Source: Paraburkholderia aspalathi
GTDB taxonomy: Bacteria > Pseudomonadota > Gammaproteobacteria > Burkholderiales > Burkholderiaceae
DNA: 64,000 nt
Reading direction: 5' to 3'
Assembly (NCBI RefSeq): GCF_900116445.1
Contig: NZ_FPBH01000002.1
Location: 310,001 to 374,000, forward strand
Shown: in pieces, positions 55,593 through 63,999 of the stretch
How the letters are laid out: the number at the start of each line of letters is the position of its first letter
How positions within the stretch are numbered: position 1 is the first letter of the stretch
Program-made: the position numbers and the translations under genes
The notes under the pieces: generated by a model
What the model was told of the DNA's origin: nothing
Seen by the model: the letters and a program-made list of their open reading frames with translations, nothing else
Databases searched by the model: none

Positions 55593-56888
55593 TCAACCCT
55601 CCGGCATCTCGCCGGTGTACTCATAGGCCACCGTCCCCTTGGGATGCCTGAACCACCCCGGATCGCGATAGTCGTTGCGCCCCAATCCCTCCCGCACTTT
55701 CACGACGGTGAACATGCCGCCCATCTCCAGCGCGCCGAACGGCCCCGTGCCGGTCATCATCGGCAGCGTGTTGTCGGGCAGCGGCATTTCCATTCCGCCC
55801 ATCGAGCCGCCCGTGCTGCCCATCGCCATGTATTCGGGCACCAGCTTGTTGATGCGTTGCGCGAGGTCTTTCTGCGGTACACCGATCAGGTTCGGGACCT
55901 GATGACCCATCGCGTTCATGGTGTGATGGGACTTGTGGCAATGAAACGCCCAGTCGCCCGGACGGTTCGCCGTGAACTCGATGGCGCGCATCTGGCCGAC
56001 GGCCACGTCCGCGGTCACCTCGGGCCAGCGGGCGGACGGTGGAATCCATCCACCGTCCGTGCCCACCACTTCGAAGTGATAGCCGTGCAGATGGATCGGA
56101 TGATTGGTCATCGTCAGATTGCCGACGCGGATGCGCACGCGATCGCCGGCGCGTACCGGCAAAGAATCGATGCCTGGAAAGACGCGCGCATTCCACGTCC
56201 ACATGTTGAAGTCGGTCATCTCGTTCACGCGCGGCGTGAAACTGCCCGGGTCGATATCGTATGCGGACATGATGAATACGAAGTCGCGATCCACCTGCAT
56301 GACGCCCGGGTCTTTCGGATGAACAATGAATGTGCCCATCATGCCCATTGCCATCTGCACCATCTCGTCGGCATGCGGGTGATACATGAAGGTGCCGTGT
56401 TTCTCCAGTTGAAACTCGTAGACGAAGGTCTTGCCCGGCGGAATGTGCGGCTGCGTGAGACCGCCGACGCCATCCATGCCGCACGGCAGGAGCATGCCGT
56501 GCCAGTGAACCGTGGTGTGCTCCGGCAGCTTGTTGGTCACGAAGATGCGCACCTTGTCGCCTTCAACGGCCTCGATGGTCGGCCCTGGCGCCTGGCCGTT
56601 ATAGCCCCACAGGTTCGCACTCATGCCCGGCGCCAGTTCGCGCACTACCGGCTCGGCAATCAGATGAAACTCCTTCCAGCCGTTCTTCATACGCCACGGC
56701 AGTGACCAGCCGTTCAACGTGGCGACGGGTGCATAGGGCCGGCCATTTGGAGGCGCAAGCGGCGCCTGCATCGCGGCCTTGGCCATCGTGGGCGCTTCAG
56801 GCAATGAGGCAGCGCCGGCCTTGCTGACGAGCGCCGCGCCCAACAACGCGGCTCCAGAGCCGCCCAGAAAATTTCGACGAGACACCAT
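55593..56888 (-). CDS. Multicopper oxidase, CopA-like
   Basis: The 431-residue protein has a twin-arginine signal (SRRNFLGG) and copper motifs HWHG (128-131), HPH (170-172), HPIHLHG (263-269) and HCHKSHHTMNAMGH (316 onward). Met- and Gly-rich sequence at about 350-390 suggests extra Cu(I) binding. It probably oxidises periplasmic Cu(I) to Cu(II). It is the last gene of the minus-strand copper operon, one base after the TolC-type gene. Confidence 0.92.
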   Translation of the reverse strand: MVSRRNFLGGSGAALLGAALVSKAGAASLPEAPTMAKAAMQAPLAPPNGRPYAPVATLNGWSLPWRMKNGWKEFHLIAEPVVRELAPGMSANLWGYNGQAPGPTIEAVEGDKVRIFVTNKLPEHTTVHWHGMLLPCGMDGVGGLTQPHIPPGKTFVYEFQLEKHGTFMYHPHADEMVQMAMGMMGTFIVHPKDPGVMQVDRDFVFIMSAYDIDPGSFTPRVNEMTDFNMWTWNARVFPGIDSLPVRAGDRVRIRVGNLTMTNHPIHLHGYHFEVVGTDGGWIPPSARWPEVTADVAVGQMRAIEFTANRPGDWAFHCHKSHHTMNAMGHQVPNLIGVPQKDLAQRINKLVPEYMAMGSTGGSMGGMEMPLPDNTLPMMTGTGPFGALEMGGMFTVVKVREGLGRNDYRDPGWFRHPKGTVAYEYTGEMPEG

Positions 56889-56889
56889 G

Positions 56890-58323
56890 TCATTGACCTT
56901 CGGAATCTGTGGATGACGCTTGCGGCGTCATGGATGTAAATGGCGCAGCGGCCATCGCGAGAGGCGGCAGACGGCCACCGAGTGCCTGTTGCAGATCGGT
57001 TTCCGCGAGCCAGTAGTCTTTGAGCGCGTCGATATAGCTGTTCACCGCGCCGATCTGGTCGCGCGAATCGGCGAGCAGTTCGAACACGCTCGCGAGCATG
57101 CCGTTATAGCGAAGCAGCAGTTCGTCCGAAATCGTTTTGCGGATGGGTACGACTTCGTCGCGATAGTGCTTCGCAACGTCGTAGTCGGTCACGTAGGCCG
57201 AATATGATTCTCGGACCTCTGAGCGCGCGTTGATCGCGGTCTCGGCGACGCGGTTCGCCGACTGCAGATAGATCGCTTCGGCGCGCGCTACTTTCGAGGC
57301 GCCCCAATCGAAAATCGGAATCTCGACGCTGATCTCGTAGCCCTGTTCGCGGCCGTCGGAGGTCGTGAAATTGTTCTGATACCCGACATCCAGCGCATTG
57401 ATGAATCGCGTTGCCCTACTTAGGCCCAGTGAGCTTGCAACGCTCTGCGTCTGGAGTTTTGCTGCTTGTATGTCCAGGCGATTCTGCATCGCGAAGTGTT
57501 CGAGGTCCTGCAATTCGGGCCTCGTTGCAGGCAGGTCAGGCAGACGCTCGGGAAGGTCGTACTGCGCTTGCGAGCCCCATAGGCCCATCGTGCGAGTGAG
57601 TTTTTCTCGCGCGGCTATCGACTGCTGCCGCGCTTTCGCTAGTTGCGCCACAGCTTCTGCGTAGAAGGCCTGCTCACGCGCATAGTCGAGCTTGCTGAAG
57701 TTGCCGGCTTGCTGCATGCGCAACGCGAGTTCGGCGCCGGCTTCTGCCGAGTCCTTCACCTGCTCTGCGTAGACAGCGGACTGCTTCGCCGCGACGGCAC
57801 CGATGTAGGCGCGTCGGGCATCGGCGGCGACCTTGAGCATGGCGTCCGCTGCGAGCAGCCGGGTCTGCTCGAAACGGCGACTCTCGATGCGTGTCGCCAA
57901 CGGCAGCGTCAGCACGTTCAGCAAGCCGAGCGTAAATGTGCGGCTGATGCTCAGATCGTTGCCGCCGTGCGTGCGGCTGAATGTGAAGCCGGGATTCGGC
58001 AGTCGTCCCGCCTGCACCAGGTCCGCCTCGGCAATGCCGAGTTCGCTATACGAGGCCTGCAATCCGCGGTTATTCAACAGAGCGATCTGGATCGCGTCGT
58101 CCATGCCGAGTGGCCGGGATAGCGGTTCCTGTGTGCGTTTGGCGATAGCGTTTCGGTCTTCGTCTGTCTTGACTAGTACAGCGTCTTTGCCGAGCCGCTG
58201 CGATGCTGTGGTGGACACGGTGTCGAAGCCACCGTCCTTCGAAAAGGTCGTGCAGCCGGCGAGGAACGCCAATGCGGTAGTGGCGGCAATGACGCGGCCG
58301 GCGGGAAAGAGAGGCGGCTTCAT
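56890..58323 (-). CDS. TolC-family outer-membrane lipoprotein
   Basis: The 477-residue protein starts with a lipoprotein signal (ALAFLAGCTT) and has the paired helical repeats of outer-membrane efflux proteins. No RND pump or adaptor is in the window, so it may serve as an export duct for copper or accept a distant pump. It overlaps the His-rich gene by 4 bp and abuts the oxidase gene. Confidence 0.9.
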   Translation of the reverse strand: MKPPLFPAGRVIAATTALAFLAGCTTFSKDGGFDTVSTTASQRLGKDAVLVKTDEDRNAIAKRTQEPLSRPLGMDDAIQIALLNNRGLQASYSELGIAEADLVQAGRLPNPGFTFSRTHGGNDLSISRTFTLGLLNVLTLPLATRIESRRFEQTRLLAADAMLKVAADARRAYIGAVAAKQSAVYAEQVKDSAEAGAELALRMQQAGNFSKLDYAREQAFYAEAVAQLAKARQQSIAAREKLTRTMGLWGSQAQYDLPERLPDLPATRPELQDLEHFAMQNRLDIQAAKLQTQSVASSLGLSRATRFINALDVGYQNNFTTSDGREQGYEISVEIPIFDWGASKVARAEAIYLQSANRVAETAINARSEVRESYSAYVTDYDVAKHYRDEVVPIRKTISDELLLRYNGMLASVFELLADSRDQIGAVNSYIDALKDYWLAETDLQQALGGRLPPLAMAAAPFTSMTPQASSTDSEGQ

Positions 58324-58676
58324 TCTGCCGGGCCCTCGTGATGGGCACCGTGGCCGCTGTGGTTGGCGTGAGGGTTGGAGCCGTGGTCGGAGTTGTGGTT
58401 GGCACCAGCGTTGGCACTCGCTTTCGCATCGCCCGAATGCATTTGACCGTGGTCCATCTGCAGCTTGCCCGATGGACTCGCCACCGCGCGATTAAGCGCT
58501 TGCCAGCTTGGGGCCTTCTGTTCCCGATATGGCCGATAGTCCGCGAAGGCAGACGGCACATTGACCGCAGGAACCGATGCTGCTGCATCCACCGGATCAG
58601 GAGGGAGTGATATGGCGTGCACGAGCGCCGGCAATACTGCCGTCGCGCCGAGCAGCGCTGCAATAAACGTTCGCAT
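58320..58676 (-). CDS. His-rich periplasmic protein
   Basis: The 118-residue product has a signal peptide (MRTFIAALLGATAVLPALVHA) and a C-terminal third with many His in HNSDHGSNPHANHSGHGAHHEG and Met-His pairs (QMDHGQMHSG). It probably binds copper in the periplasm. It overlaps the TolC-type gene start. Confidence 0.85.
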   Translation of the reverse strand: MRTFIAALLGATAVLPALVHAISLPPDPVDAAASVPAVNVPSAFADYRPYREQKAPSWQALNRAVASPSGKLQMDHGQMHSGDAKASANAGANHNSDHGSNPHANHSGHGAHHEGPAE

Positions 58677-58769
58677 TGATTTTCTCGTCGTATGCCACCC
58701 GGACGGCCGACGTGCAACGTGCGGCCATCAAGGCGAAATTGAACATCGCAGCATCACGCTGCGAAGGAA

Positions 58770-59192
58770 CTAGACGAGAGAGATTCGGGGAGGTCGTTCG
58801 ATGCCGTCAGTCAGAAATGACGCGACACGAACAGAGGGAGCAAGAGGTACAGCGAAATGGACTGCGTCAGCAGATATCGCCGCAACCGGAGCGGCCGGCA
58901 AGCCGCCACCGAAACAGCACGACGCGCAGGCCGAGCAGGCATGCGCATGATGCGCGCCGTCAGGATGACTGTGGTTTTGCGAGTGATCACCGGCGATGTC
59001 ATTGGCGCTATCGGCCATCATCGCGGCATGGTTATGGTGGTGAGTCGCCACGCCAGCATTCTTATGGAGCGTGGACACCCCTTCTCCACCAACATGCGAG
59101 GACTCGCATTTCATGGAGACGGCCGCGAACGACTGAACCGGAAGGCTCAGCACGAGCAGCACGACGAGGAAGAGTTTGCGCCAGTAAGACAT
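58770..59192 (-). CDS. His/Cys-rich exported protein, CopL-like
   Basis: From the ATG at 59190-59192 the protein has 140 residues, a signal peptide (LFLVVLLVLSLPVQSFA), a His cluster (THHHNHAAMM ... HSQNHSHPDGAHHAHACSACASCC) and a hydrophobic middle. The Cys-rich CSACASCC follows the His run. It resembles CopL and DUF2946-like proteins near copper operons. It is first in the minus-strand copper run. Confidence 0.78.
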   Translation of the reverse strand: MSYWRKLFLVVLLVLSLPVQSFAAVSMKCESSHVGGEGVSTLHKNAGVATHHHNHAAMMADSANDIAGDHSQNHSHPDGAHHAHACSACASCCFGGGLPAAPVAAISADAVHFAVPLAPSVRVASFLTDGIERPPRISLV

Positions 59193-59238
59193 GGGTACGG
59201 AGTCTAGCACGCTGTTTAAGAGGAACGTAAGGCTGGAA

Positions 59239-59257
59239 CCGCTACAGTCTGTGGCGG
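59239..59257 (-). promoter_or_regulatory. Dyad upstream of the CopL-like gene
   Basis: CCGCTAC and GTGGCGG pair around AGTCT and are followed on the plus strand by a short T run. It lies in the leader of the minus-strand copper genes and may be an operator, or a terminator of plus-strand transcription. Confidence 0.3.
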
Positions 59258-59315
59258 CTTTTTGCGTCGATAGGGCCACGCTTGGCGGCAGAATAAACAA
59301 CATGGACGTATATGC

Positions 59316-59346
59316 TTGACCTTCCCTCAGTGGGAAGGTCCAAGCT
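59316..59346 (+). promoter_or_regulatory. CueR-type copper promoter
   Basis: A perfect dyad, ACCTTCC-N7-GGAAGGT at 59319-59339, overlaps a -35 (TTGACC, 59316-59321). A 19-bp spacer places the -10 at about 59341-59346. The long spacer and dyad are typical of promoters activated by the MerR-family copper sensor CueR. The metallochaperone gene begins about 30 bp downstream. No cueR gene is in the window. Confidence 0.88.
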
Positions 59347-59376
59347 TAAATTCTGATTTCTCATCGGAGGCAAGAA

Positions 59377-59574
59377 ATGGAATTCCAGATCCCGGACATG
59401 TCATGCGGCGGATGCGCCAACGCCATTACTCGTGCAGTCACTCGCATCGATCCAGAGGCGAAGCTCGACGTCGATGTCGCCGTTAAAATCGTGAAGGTCG
59501 CATCGACCTTGCCGCCGGAACGCGTGATCGAGGTAATCGAAGCGGCGGGGTTTCACCCCTCGCTCAAGCGCTAA
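59377..59574 (+). CDS. Heavy-metal-associated (HMA) copper chaperone
   Basis: This is a 65-residue single HMA domain with the Cu(I)-binding MSCGGC near the N-terminus, matching CopZ/CusF-independent small chaperones. A GGAGG ribosome site precedes the ATG. It is driven by the CueR-type promoter just upstream. It probably ferries Cu(I) in the cytosol to an exporter or sensor. No CopA-type P-ATPase is adjacent. Confidence 0.93.
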   Translation: MEFQIPDMSCGGCANAITRAVTRIDPEAKLDVDVAVKIVKVASTLPPERVIEVIEAAGFHPSLKR

Positions 59575-59673
59575 GCGGATCACATGAAGCATGTGTCTAT
59601 CGATTAAGCTAAGCACCCTGTTCGCAGCATCACGGTCATCCGCTATCACTGTTTCCCCAACGGAAAACCCAAT

Positions 59674-60072
59674 ATGAAAAACCTTCGTGCATTCCGTGCC
59701 CTTTGCCTTTTCAGCAGCGTTGCGTTTGCTGTCGCCGCGGCGCCCGTCTACGCCCAGCAGGCTGCGTCGATGCCCGGCATGGACATGTCCGGCTCAGCGG
59801 ACGCCGGGTCGAGCGCATCGACGCAGGCGTTCAAGGACGCCGACGAGAAAATGATGCAGGCCATGGACGCACCCGCCTACACCGGCGATGCCGACAAGGA
59901 CTTCGTCGCCCACATGATTCCGCATCATCAAGGCGCGGTCGAAATGGCGCAGGTGGAACTGAAATACGGCAAAGATCCCGACTTGAAGCGCCTCGCCCGA
60001 AACATCATCAAGGCGCAACACGACGAGATCGCCTTCATGCAACGCTGGCAGGCGAAGCACGGCGTGAAGTGA
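59674..60072 (+). CDS. DUF305 family exported protein
   Basis: The 132-residue protein has a signal peptide ending AAPVYAQQ, Met-rich PGMDMSG and the DUF305 motif FVAHMIPHHQGAVEMAQVE. His and Met of the motif suggest metal binding, and the family is frequent in copper-resistance loci (CopM-like). It lies 99 bp after the HMA gene, probably in the same copper response. Confidence 0.88.
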   Translation: MKNLRAFRALCLFSSVAFAVAAAPVYAQQAASMPGMDMSGSADAGSSASTQAFKDADEKMMQAMDAPAYTGDADKDFVAHMIPHHQGAVEMAQVELKYGKDPDLKRLARNIIKAQHDEIAFMQRWQAKHGVK

Positions 60073-60090
60073 CAACGGGCAACCTGCCCG

Positions 60091-60117
60091 CTCTGACGCC
60101 TCTGACGCCTCTGACGC
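60091..60117 (+). repeat. Three tandem 9-bp repeats
   Basis: CTCTGACGC occurs three times in tandem without change, just after the DUF305 stop. Confidence 0.9.
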
Positions 60118-60143
60118 TTTAGCGTTTCAACACCGCGCCTGGC

Positions 60144-60171
60144 TTCGGGGCGGCGCCTGCGCCGCCCCGAA
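60144..60171. terminator. Strong GC hairpin after DUF305 gene
   Basis: Arms of 13 bp (60144-60156 and 60159-60171) pair perfectly across the two bases CT; a slightly larger loop is likely in practice. It sits 72 bp after the DUF305 stop. There is no T run, so termination is inferred from position. Confidence 0.55.
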
Positions 60172-60254
60172 CGCTGGAATTCAGCCGCGAATGACTGGTG
60201 TTTACCCGCCAAACCCACTCTGACACTTGCCACTTCGTCGGAATGTGGCTCAAA

Positions 60255-60270
60255 ATGTAAGCGCTATCAT
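60255..60270. promoter_or_regulatory. LacI-type operator O1
   Basis: The 16-mer ATGTAAGCGCTATCAT is nearly palindromic around GCGC. It differs from the second site at one position. The LacI regulator downstream is the likely binder. Confidence 0.7.
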
Positions 60271-60330
60271 TTTAAACACACAGCTTTAGCTAGCTGAAAT
60301 GACCGCCTGATACGCGGTCAGCACGTCAAT

Positions 60331-60346
60331 ATGTAAGCGCTAACAT
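60331..60346. promoter_or_regulatory. LacI-type operator O2
   Basis: The 16-mer ATGTAAGCGCTAACAT is palindromic but for one pair and is 76 bp from O1 centre to centre, about seven helical turns, compatible with looping. It lies about 100 bp before the MFS gene. Confidence 0.75.
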
Positions 60347-60447
60347 AGCGCGAGTAATGGTAATTGGAGAACCCCGATCTCCCGGCAACCTGACACCGCA
60401 TCAGCGCGCCCCGCCCCAAACAAAGACTTAAACCGGAGACAACCAGC

Positions 60448-61767
60448 ATGAGCGCCACCCCGAACCTCGAGCAGGCCCCACCGAAAATCCGCCGCGCCCA
60501 GATCGTGGCGCTCACGCTGCTGATGGTGAGCGGCATCGTCAACTATCTGGACCGTGGAACGCTCGCAGTCGCCAATCCGTTGATCCGTCATGACCTGGGC
60601 CTCTCGCTCGGCCAGATGGGCCTGCTGCTGTCCGCGTTCTCCTGGAGCTACGCGTTGTTCCAGTTGCCGGTGGGCGGCCTCGTCGACCGGGTCGGACCGC
60701 GCAAGCTGCTCGGCATCGGCCTGATCGTCTGGTCAATCGCGCAGGCCTCCGGCGGATTCGTCTCGACTTTCGGCTGGTTCGTCCTTGCGCGAATCGTGCT
60801 GGGCATCGGCGAGGCGCCGCAGTTTCCGTCGGCAGCACGTGTCGTCAGCAACTGGTTTCCGCTGCGTGCGCGTGGCAAGCCGACCGGTATTTTCAACTCA
60901 GCGTCTCCGCTCGGCACGGCGCTCGCGCCGCTTTGCCTGTCGATCATCGTGGTTCAGTTTCACTGGCGCTGGGCCTTCATCGTGACGGGCGTGCTGGGTC
61001 TCGTCGTCGCTGTCGTATGGCTCGCGGTGTATCGCGATCCCGTCAAAGCCACGATGAGCGAAGCAGAGCGGCGCTATCTCGAAGGCGACGAAGCGGACCG
61101 CAAGCCGGCCCCCGCGGTCACGTTCGCCGACTGGCGTTCGCTGTTTTCTCACGGAACCACTTGGGGCATGCTGATCGGCTTCTTCGGCTCGGTCTACCTG
61201 AACTGGGTGTACCTCACGTGGCTGCCCGGCTATCTGACGATGGAACGGCACATGAGCCTGATGCACACGGGCATTGCTGCGTCGATACCGTTCTTCTGTG
61301 GCTTTCTGGGCTCGCTCACGGCCGGCTGGTTCTCCGATCTCATCACGAGCGGCAGCTCGAACCCGGTCACCAGCCGCCGCAATGCGGTGGTGATCGCGAT
61401 GCTCGGCATGGTCGCGTTCACCATTCCGGCGGCGCTCGTCGAGAGCAACACGATCGCGATCGTATGCATCTCGGTGGTGATCTTTCTGGCGAATGCCGCC
61501 TCCGCCAGTTCATGGGCGCTTGCCACCGCCGCCGCGCCGCCGAACCGCGTCGGCTCGCTCGGCGCGATTCAGAACTTCGGCGGCTTTCTGGGCGGCGCCC
61601 TTGCACCGATCCTGACCGGCTATATCGCGCAGACCTGGTCGTTCGTCCCGGCTTTGCTGACGGCCGCCGGCATCGCGTTTGCCGGCGCCATGAGCTACCT
61701 CCTGCTGGTACGCAAACCGATCGACGACCAGCCCGTCTCCACTGAAACCCTGCGCGCGCCCGCCTGA
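60448..61767 (+). CDS. MFS transporter, anion:cation symporter (ACS) family
   Basis: The 439-residue, twelve-helix permease has the N-terminal signature NYLDRGTLAVANPLIRHDLGLS and loop 2-3 DRVGPRK. The ACS family (GudP, DgoT, ExuT) imports sugar acids such as glucarate, galactonate and hexuronates with protons. A GGAG site precedes the ATG. It is paired with an aldolase-type gene and a LacI regulator, so it is probably a sugar-acid importer. Confidence 0.92.
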   Translation: MSATPNLEQAPPKIRRAQIVALTLLMVSGIVNYLDRGTLAVANPLIRHDLGLSLGQMGLLLSAFSWSYALFQLPVGGLVDRVGPRKLLGIGLIVWSIAQASGGFVSTFGWFVLARIVLGIGEAPQFPSAARVVSNWFPLRARGKPTGIFNSASPLGTALAPLCLSIIVVQFHWRWAFIVTGVLGLVVAVVWLAVYRDPVKATMSEAERRYLEGDEADRKPAPAVTFADWRSLFSHGTTWGMLIGFFGSVYLNWVYLTWLPGYLTMERHMSLMHTGIAASIPFFCGFLGSLTAGWFSDLITSGSSNPVTSRRNAVVIAMLGMVAFTIPAALVESNTIAIVCISVVIFLANAASASSWALATAAAPPNRVGSLGAIQNFGGFLGGALAPILTGYIAQTWSFVPALLTAAGIAFAGAMSYLLLVRKPIDDQPVSTETLRAPA

Positions 61768-61816
61768 CGGCGGCCGCTGCGCCCTCTCATCGAATTCTTC
61801 TCCGGAGATCAACAAC

Positions 61817-62776
61817 ATGACTACCGCCAAGCAAGCCACGACCTCAGTTGAGGGCATCGTCCCCGTGATGCTGACGCCGTTCGACGATTCCGGCGCCATC
61901 GACTACGCCGGACTCGAACGCCTGATCGAGTGGTACATCGCGCACGGGTCCGACGCGCTGTTCGCCGTCGCCCAGTCGAGTGAAATGCAGTTTCTGACGC
62001 TCGCCGAGCGTGGCGCGCTGGGACGCTTCGTAGTCGAGAAGGTTGCCGGCCGCATTCCTGTCGTGGTCTCGGGCCACATCAGCGACGACGCCGATGCCCA
62101 AGCCGAAGAGCTGAACGTCGCCGCGTCCACCGGCGCGCAAGGCGTCGTGCTCGTGACGAACCGGCTCGATCCGAATCGCCAGGGAACGGAGGCCTTCGCG
62201 GCCAATCTCAAGCGGCTCCTCACGCGACTTCCGTCGGACATGCCGCTCGGTTTGTACGAATGCCCAGCGCCCTACCGCCGGCTGTTGTCCGACGATGAAT
62301 TGAAGCTGTGCATCGATACCGGCCGCTTCATCATGCTGAAGGACGTGAGTTGCGATCTCGCGACCGTCAAGCGGCGCGTCGCGCTTGCACAGGGCTCGCC
62401 GCTGAAGGTTCTGAACGCCAACGCGGCCATCGCGTGGGACGCCATGAAGGCCGGCTCCGCAGGCTTCAACGGTGTATTCACGAACTTCCACCCGGATCTG
62501 TACAACTGGCTGCGCAATGACGCGGCACAGGACCCGGCTCTCGCTGAGGAACTCGCGACGTTTCTCGTGCTCGCCGCCGTATCCGAAGCGCTCGGTTACC
62601 CCGCGCTTGCAAAGATCTATCACCAGCGCATCGGCACGTTCGATTCGATTCGCTGCCGCGCGATCGACTATGACGTGCGCGAACGTTTCTGGGCGCTCGA
62701 CGCGGTACTCGACAAGATCGTCGCCGGCACCGAGCATTTCCGCTCGCGCATCGCCGCACTCGGTCAACGCGGGTAG
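61817..62776 (+). CDS. DapA-family aldolase/lyase
   Basis: The 319-residue protein is a dihydrodipicolinate-synthase-family TIM barrel. Schiff-base Lys175 (FIMLKDVS) and Tyr147 (GLYECPAPY) are present, and the usual GTTGE segment is AQSSE at 52-56, arguing against lysine synthesis. Family members cleave 2-keto-3-deoxy sugar acids or similar. Next to an ACS transporter it likely splits a sugar-acid derivative, giving pyruvate. A GGAG site precedes the start. Confidence 0.88.
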   Translation: MTTAKQATTSVEGIVPVMLTPFDDSGAIDYAGLERLIEWYIAHGSDALFAVAQSSEMQFLTLAERGALGRFVVEKVAGRIPVVVSGHISDDADAQAEELNVAASTGAQGVVLVTNRLDPNRQGTEAFAANLKRLLTRLPSDMPLGLYECPAPYRRLLSDDELKLCIDTGRFIMLKDVSCDLATVKRRVALAQGSPLKVLNANAAIAWDAMKAGSAGFNGVFTNFHPDLYNWLRNDAAQDPALAEELATFLVLAAVSEALGYPALAKIYHQRIGTFDSIRCRAIDYDVRERFWALDAVLDKIVAGTEHFRSRIAALGQRG

Positions 62777-62913
62777 GCTCGTGGGCATCAGCCGTCAGAA
62801 ACACCCAGTGACCGGAACGCGAGCACCCACTGCCATATCCGCCCGCGCTTCGCGCGCGCAGGCGGCGGTAAGATGTCGGGCGTTCTCCGATTCACTCTTC
62901 GTTTTCTGATCCA

Positions 62914-63999
62914 ATGCCCGATTCCGCCGACTCCCCCGCGTCCTCGGCCACCGTCCGAACCCCGACGAACCGTGCCCGCCGCAACACGGGCCGTACCGTG
63001 CTGTCCGATGTCGCCAAGCTTGCGGGCGTATCGACGGCGACCGTATCGCGGGTCTACAACGAGCCGGACAAGGTCTCGGCAAACGTGCGCGAGCGTGTCG
63101 AACACGCCGCGCTCACGCTCAACTGGTTCCCCAACGCAGCGGGCCGCGCGCTTGCTTCGACGCGCAGTCACATTGCCGGCATCATCATTCCAACGCTGGA
63201 CGACCAGGTGTTCGCTTCGCAAGTGAGCGCCATGCAGGCTGCGTTCGCGGCACGCGGCATCACACTCGTGCTCGGCTGCTCGAACTACGATCCGGCGCAG
63301 GCGCTCGTGCAGGTGCGCGCCATGCTCGCGCGCGGTGTCGAGGCGATGGCCGTGGTGGGTGAGGCTCATCCGCCCGAACTATTCGAGGCGTTGCGCAGTT
63401 ATCGCGTGCCTTATGCGGTCACGTACGCGTATCGCAAGGACAGTCCACATATCTGCGTCGGCTTCGACAATCACGCGGCCTACACGGAGATCACCGAACA
63501 TCTGATCGGCCTCGGGCATCGCTCGCTCGCAGTCTGCATCCAACCGACCCGCGACAACGATCGCGTGCAGGCGCGCGTGGCAGGCATCCGCTCGACACTC
63601 GAACGCCACGGCCTCGCGGTGCGGCCGGAGCACATGCTCGAAGGCAAATCAACGATCGAATTCGGCCGACGCTGCCTGCGCTCGATCTGGCAAGCGCCGT
63701 GCGAGCGCCCGACCGCGATCATCTGCGGCAACGATCACATCGCGCTTGGCGTCCTGCGCGAGGCGGAGGAACTGGGTATCGCGATTCCCGGCGAACTATC
63801 CGTGACGGGCTTCGACGATCTTGAGATCGCGAAAGAGCTACGCCCCGCACTGACGACGATGCGAGTCGACACGTACGAGATCGGGCGCCTTACCGCGCAA
63901 TATTTGCTCGATGTGCTCGACGGCAAGCGTCCGCAGCACGGACACGAAGTGCGTGCCCTATTCCAGCTCAGGCAATCGACCGGGCCGAGCGCGCGATAG
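62914..63999 (+). CDS. LacI-family transcriptional regulator
   Basis: The complete 361-residue protein has a 20-residue Thr/Pro/Ser-rich lead, a LacI helix-turn-helix (LSDVAKLAGVSTATVSRVYNEPDKVSANVRERVEHA, about residues 30-65), a hinge (GRALASTRS) and the periplasmic-binding-like effector domain ending in FDDLEIAKELRPALTTMRVD. It probably represses the upstream transporter-aldolase pair through O1 and O2, with a sugar acid as inducer. The TAG ends at the second-last base of the window. Confidence 0.93.
   Translation: MPDSADSPASSATVRTPTNRARRNTGRTVLSDVAKLAGVSTATVSRVYNEPDKVSANVRERVEHAALTLNWFPNAAGRALASTRSHIAGIIIPTLDDQVFASQVSAMQAAFAARGITLVLGCSNYDPAQALVQVRAMLARGVEAMAVVGEAHPPELFEALRSYRVPYAVTYAYRKDSPHICVGFDNHAAYTEITEHLIGLGHRSLAVCIQPTRDNDRVQARVAGIRSTLERHGLAVRPEHMLEGKSTIEFGRRCLRSIWQAPCERPTAIICGNDHIALGVLREAEELGIAIPGELSVTGFDDLEIAKELRPALTTMRVDTYEIGRLTAQYLLDVLDGKRPQHGHEVRALFQLRQSTGPSAR

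Larger units (their letters stand above)
60073..60447. other. Intergenic region with repeats, hairpin and paired operators
   Basis: This 375-bp gap holds three tandem CTCTGACGC units (60091-60117), a 13-bp perfect hairpin, then two LacI-type operators at 60255 and 60331 before the MFS gene. No gene is seen. Confidence 0.8.
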
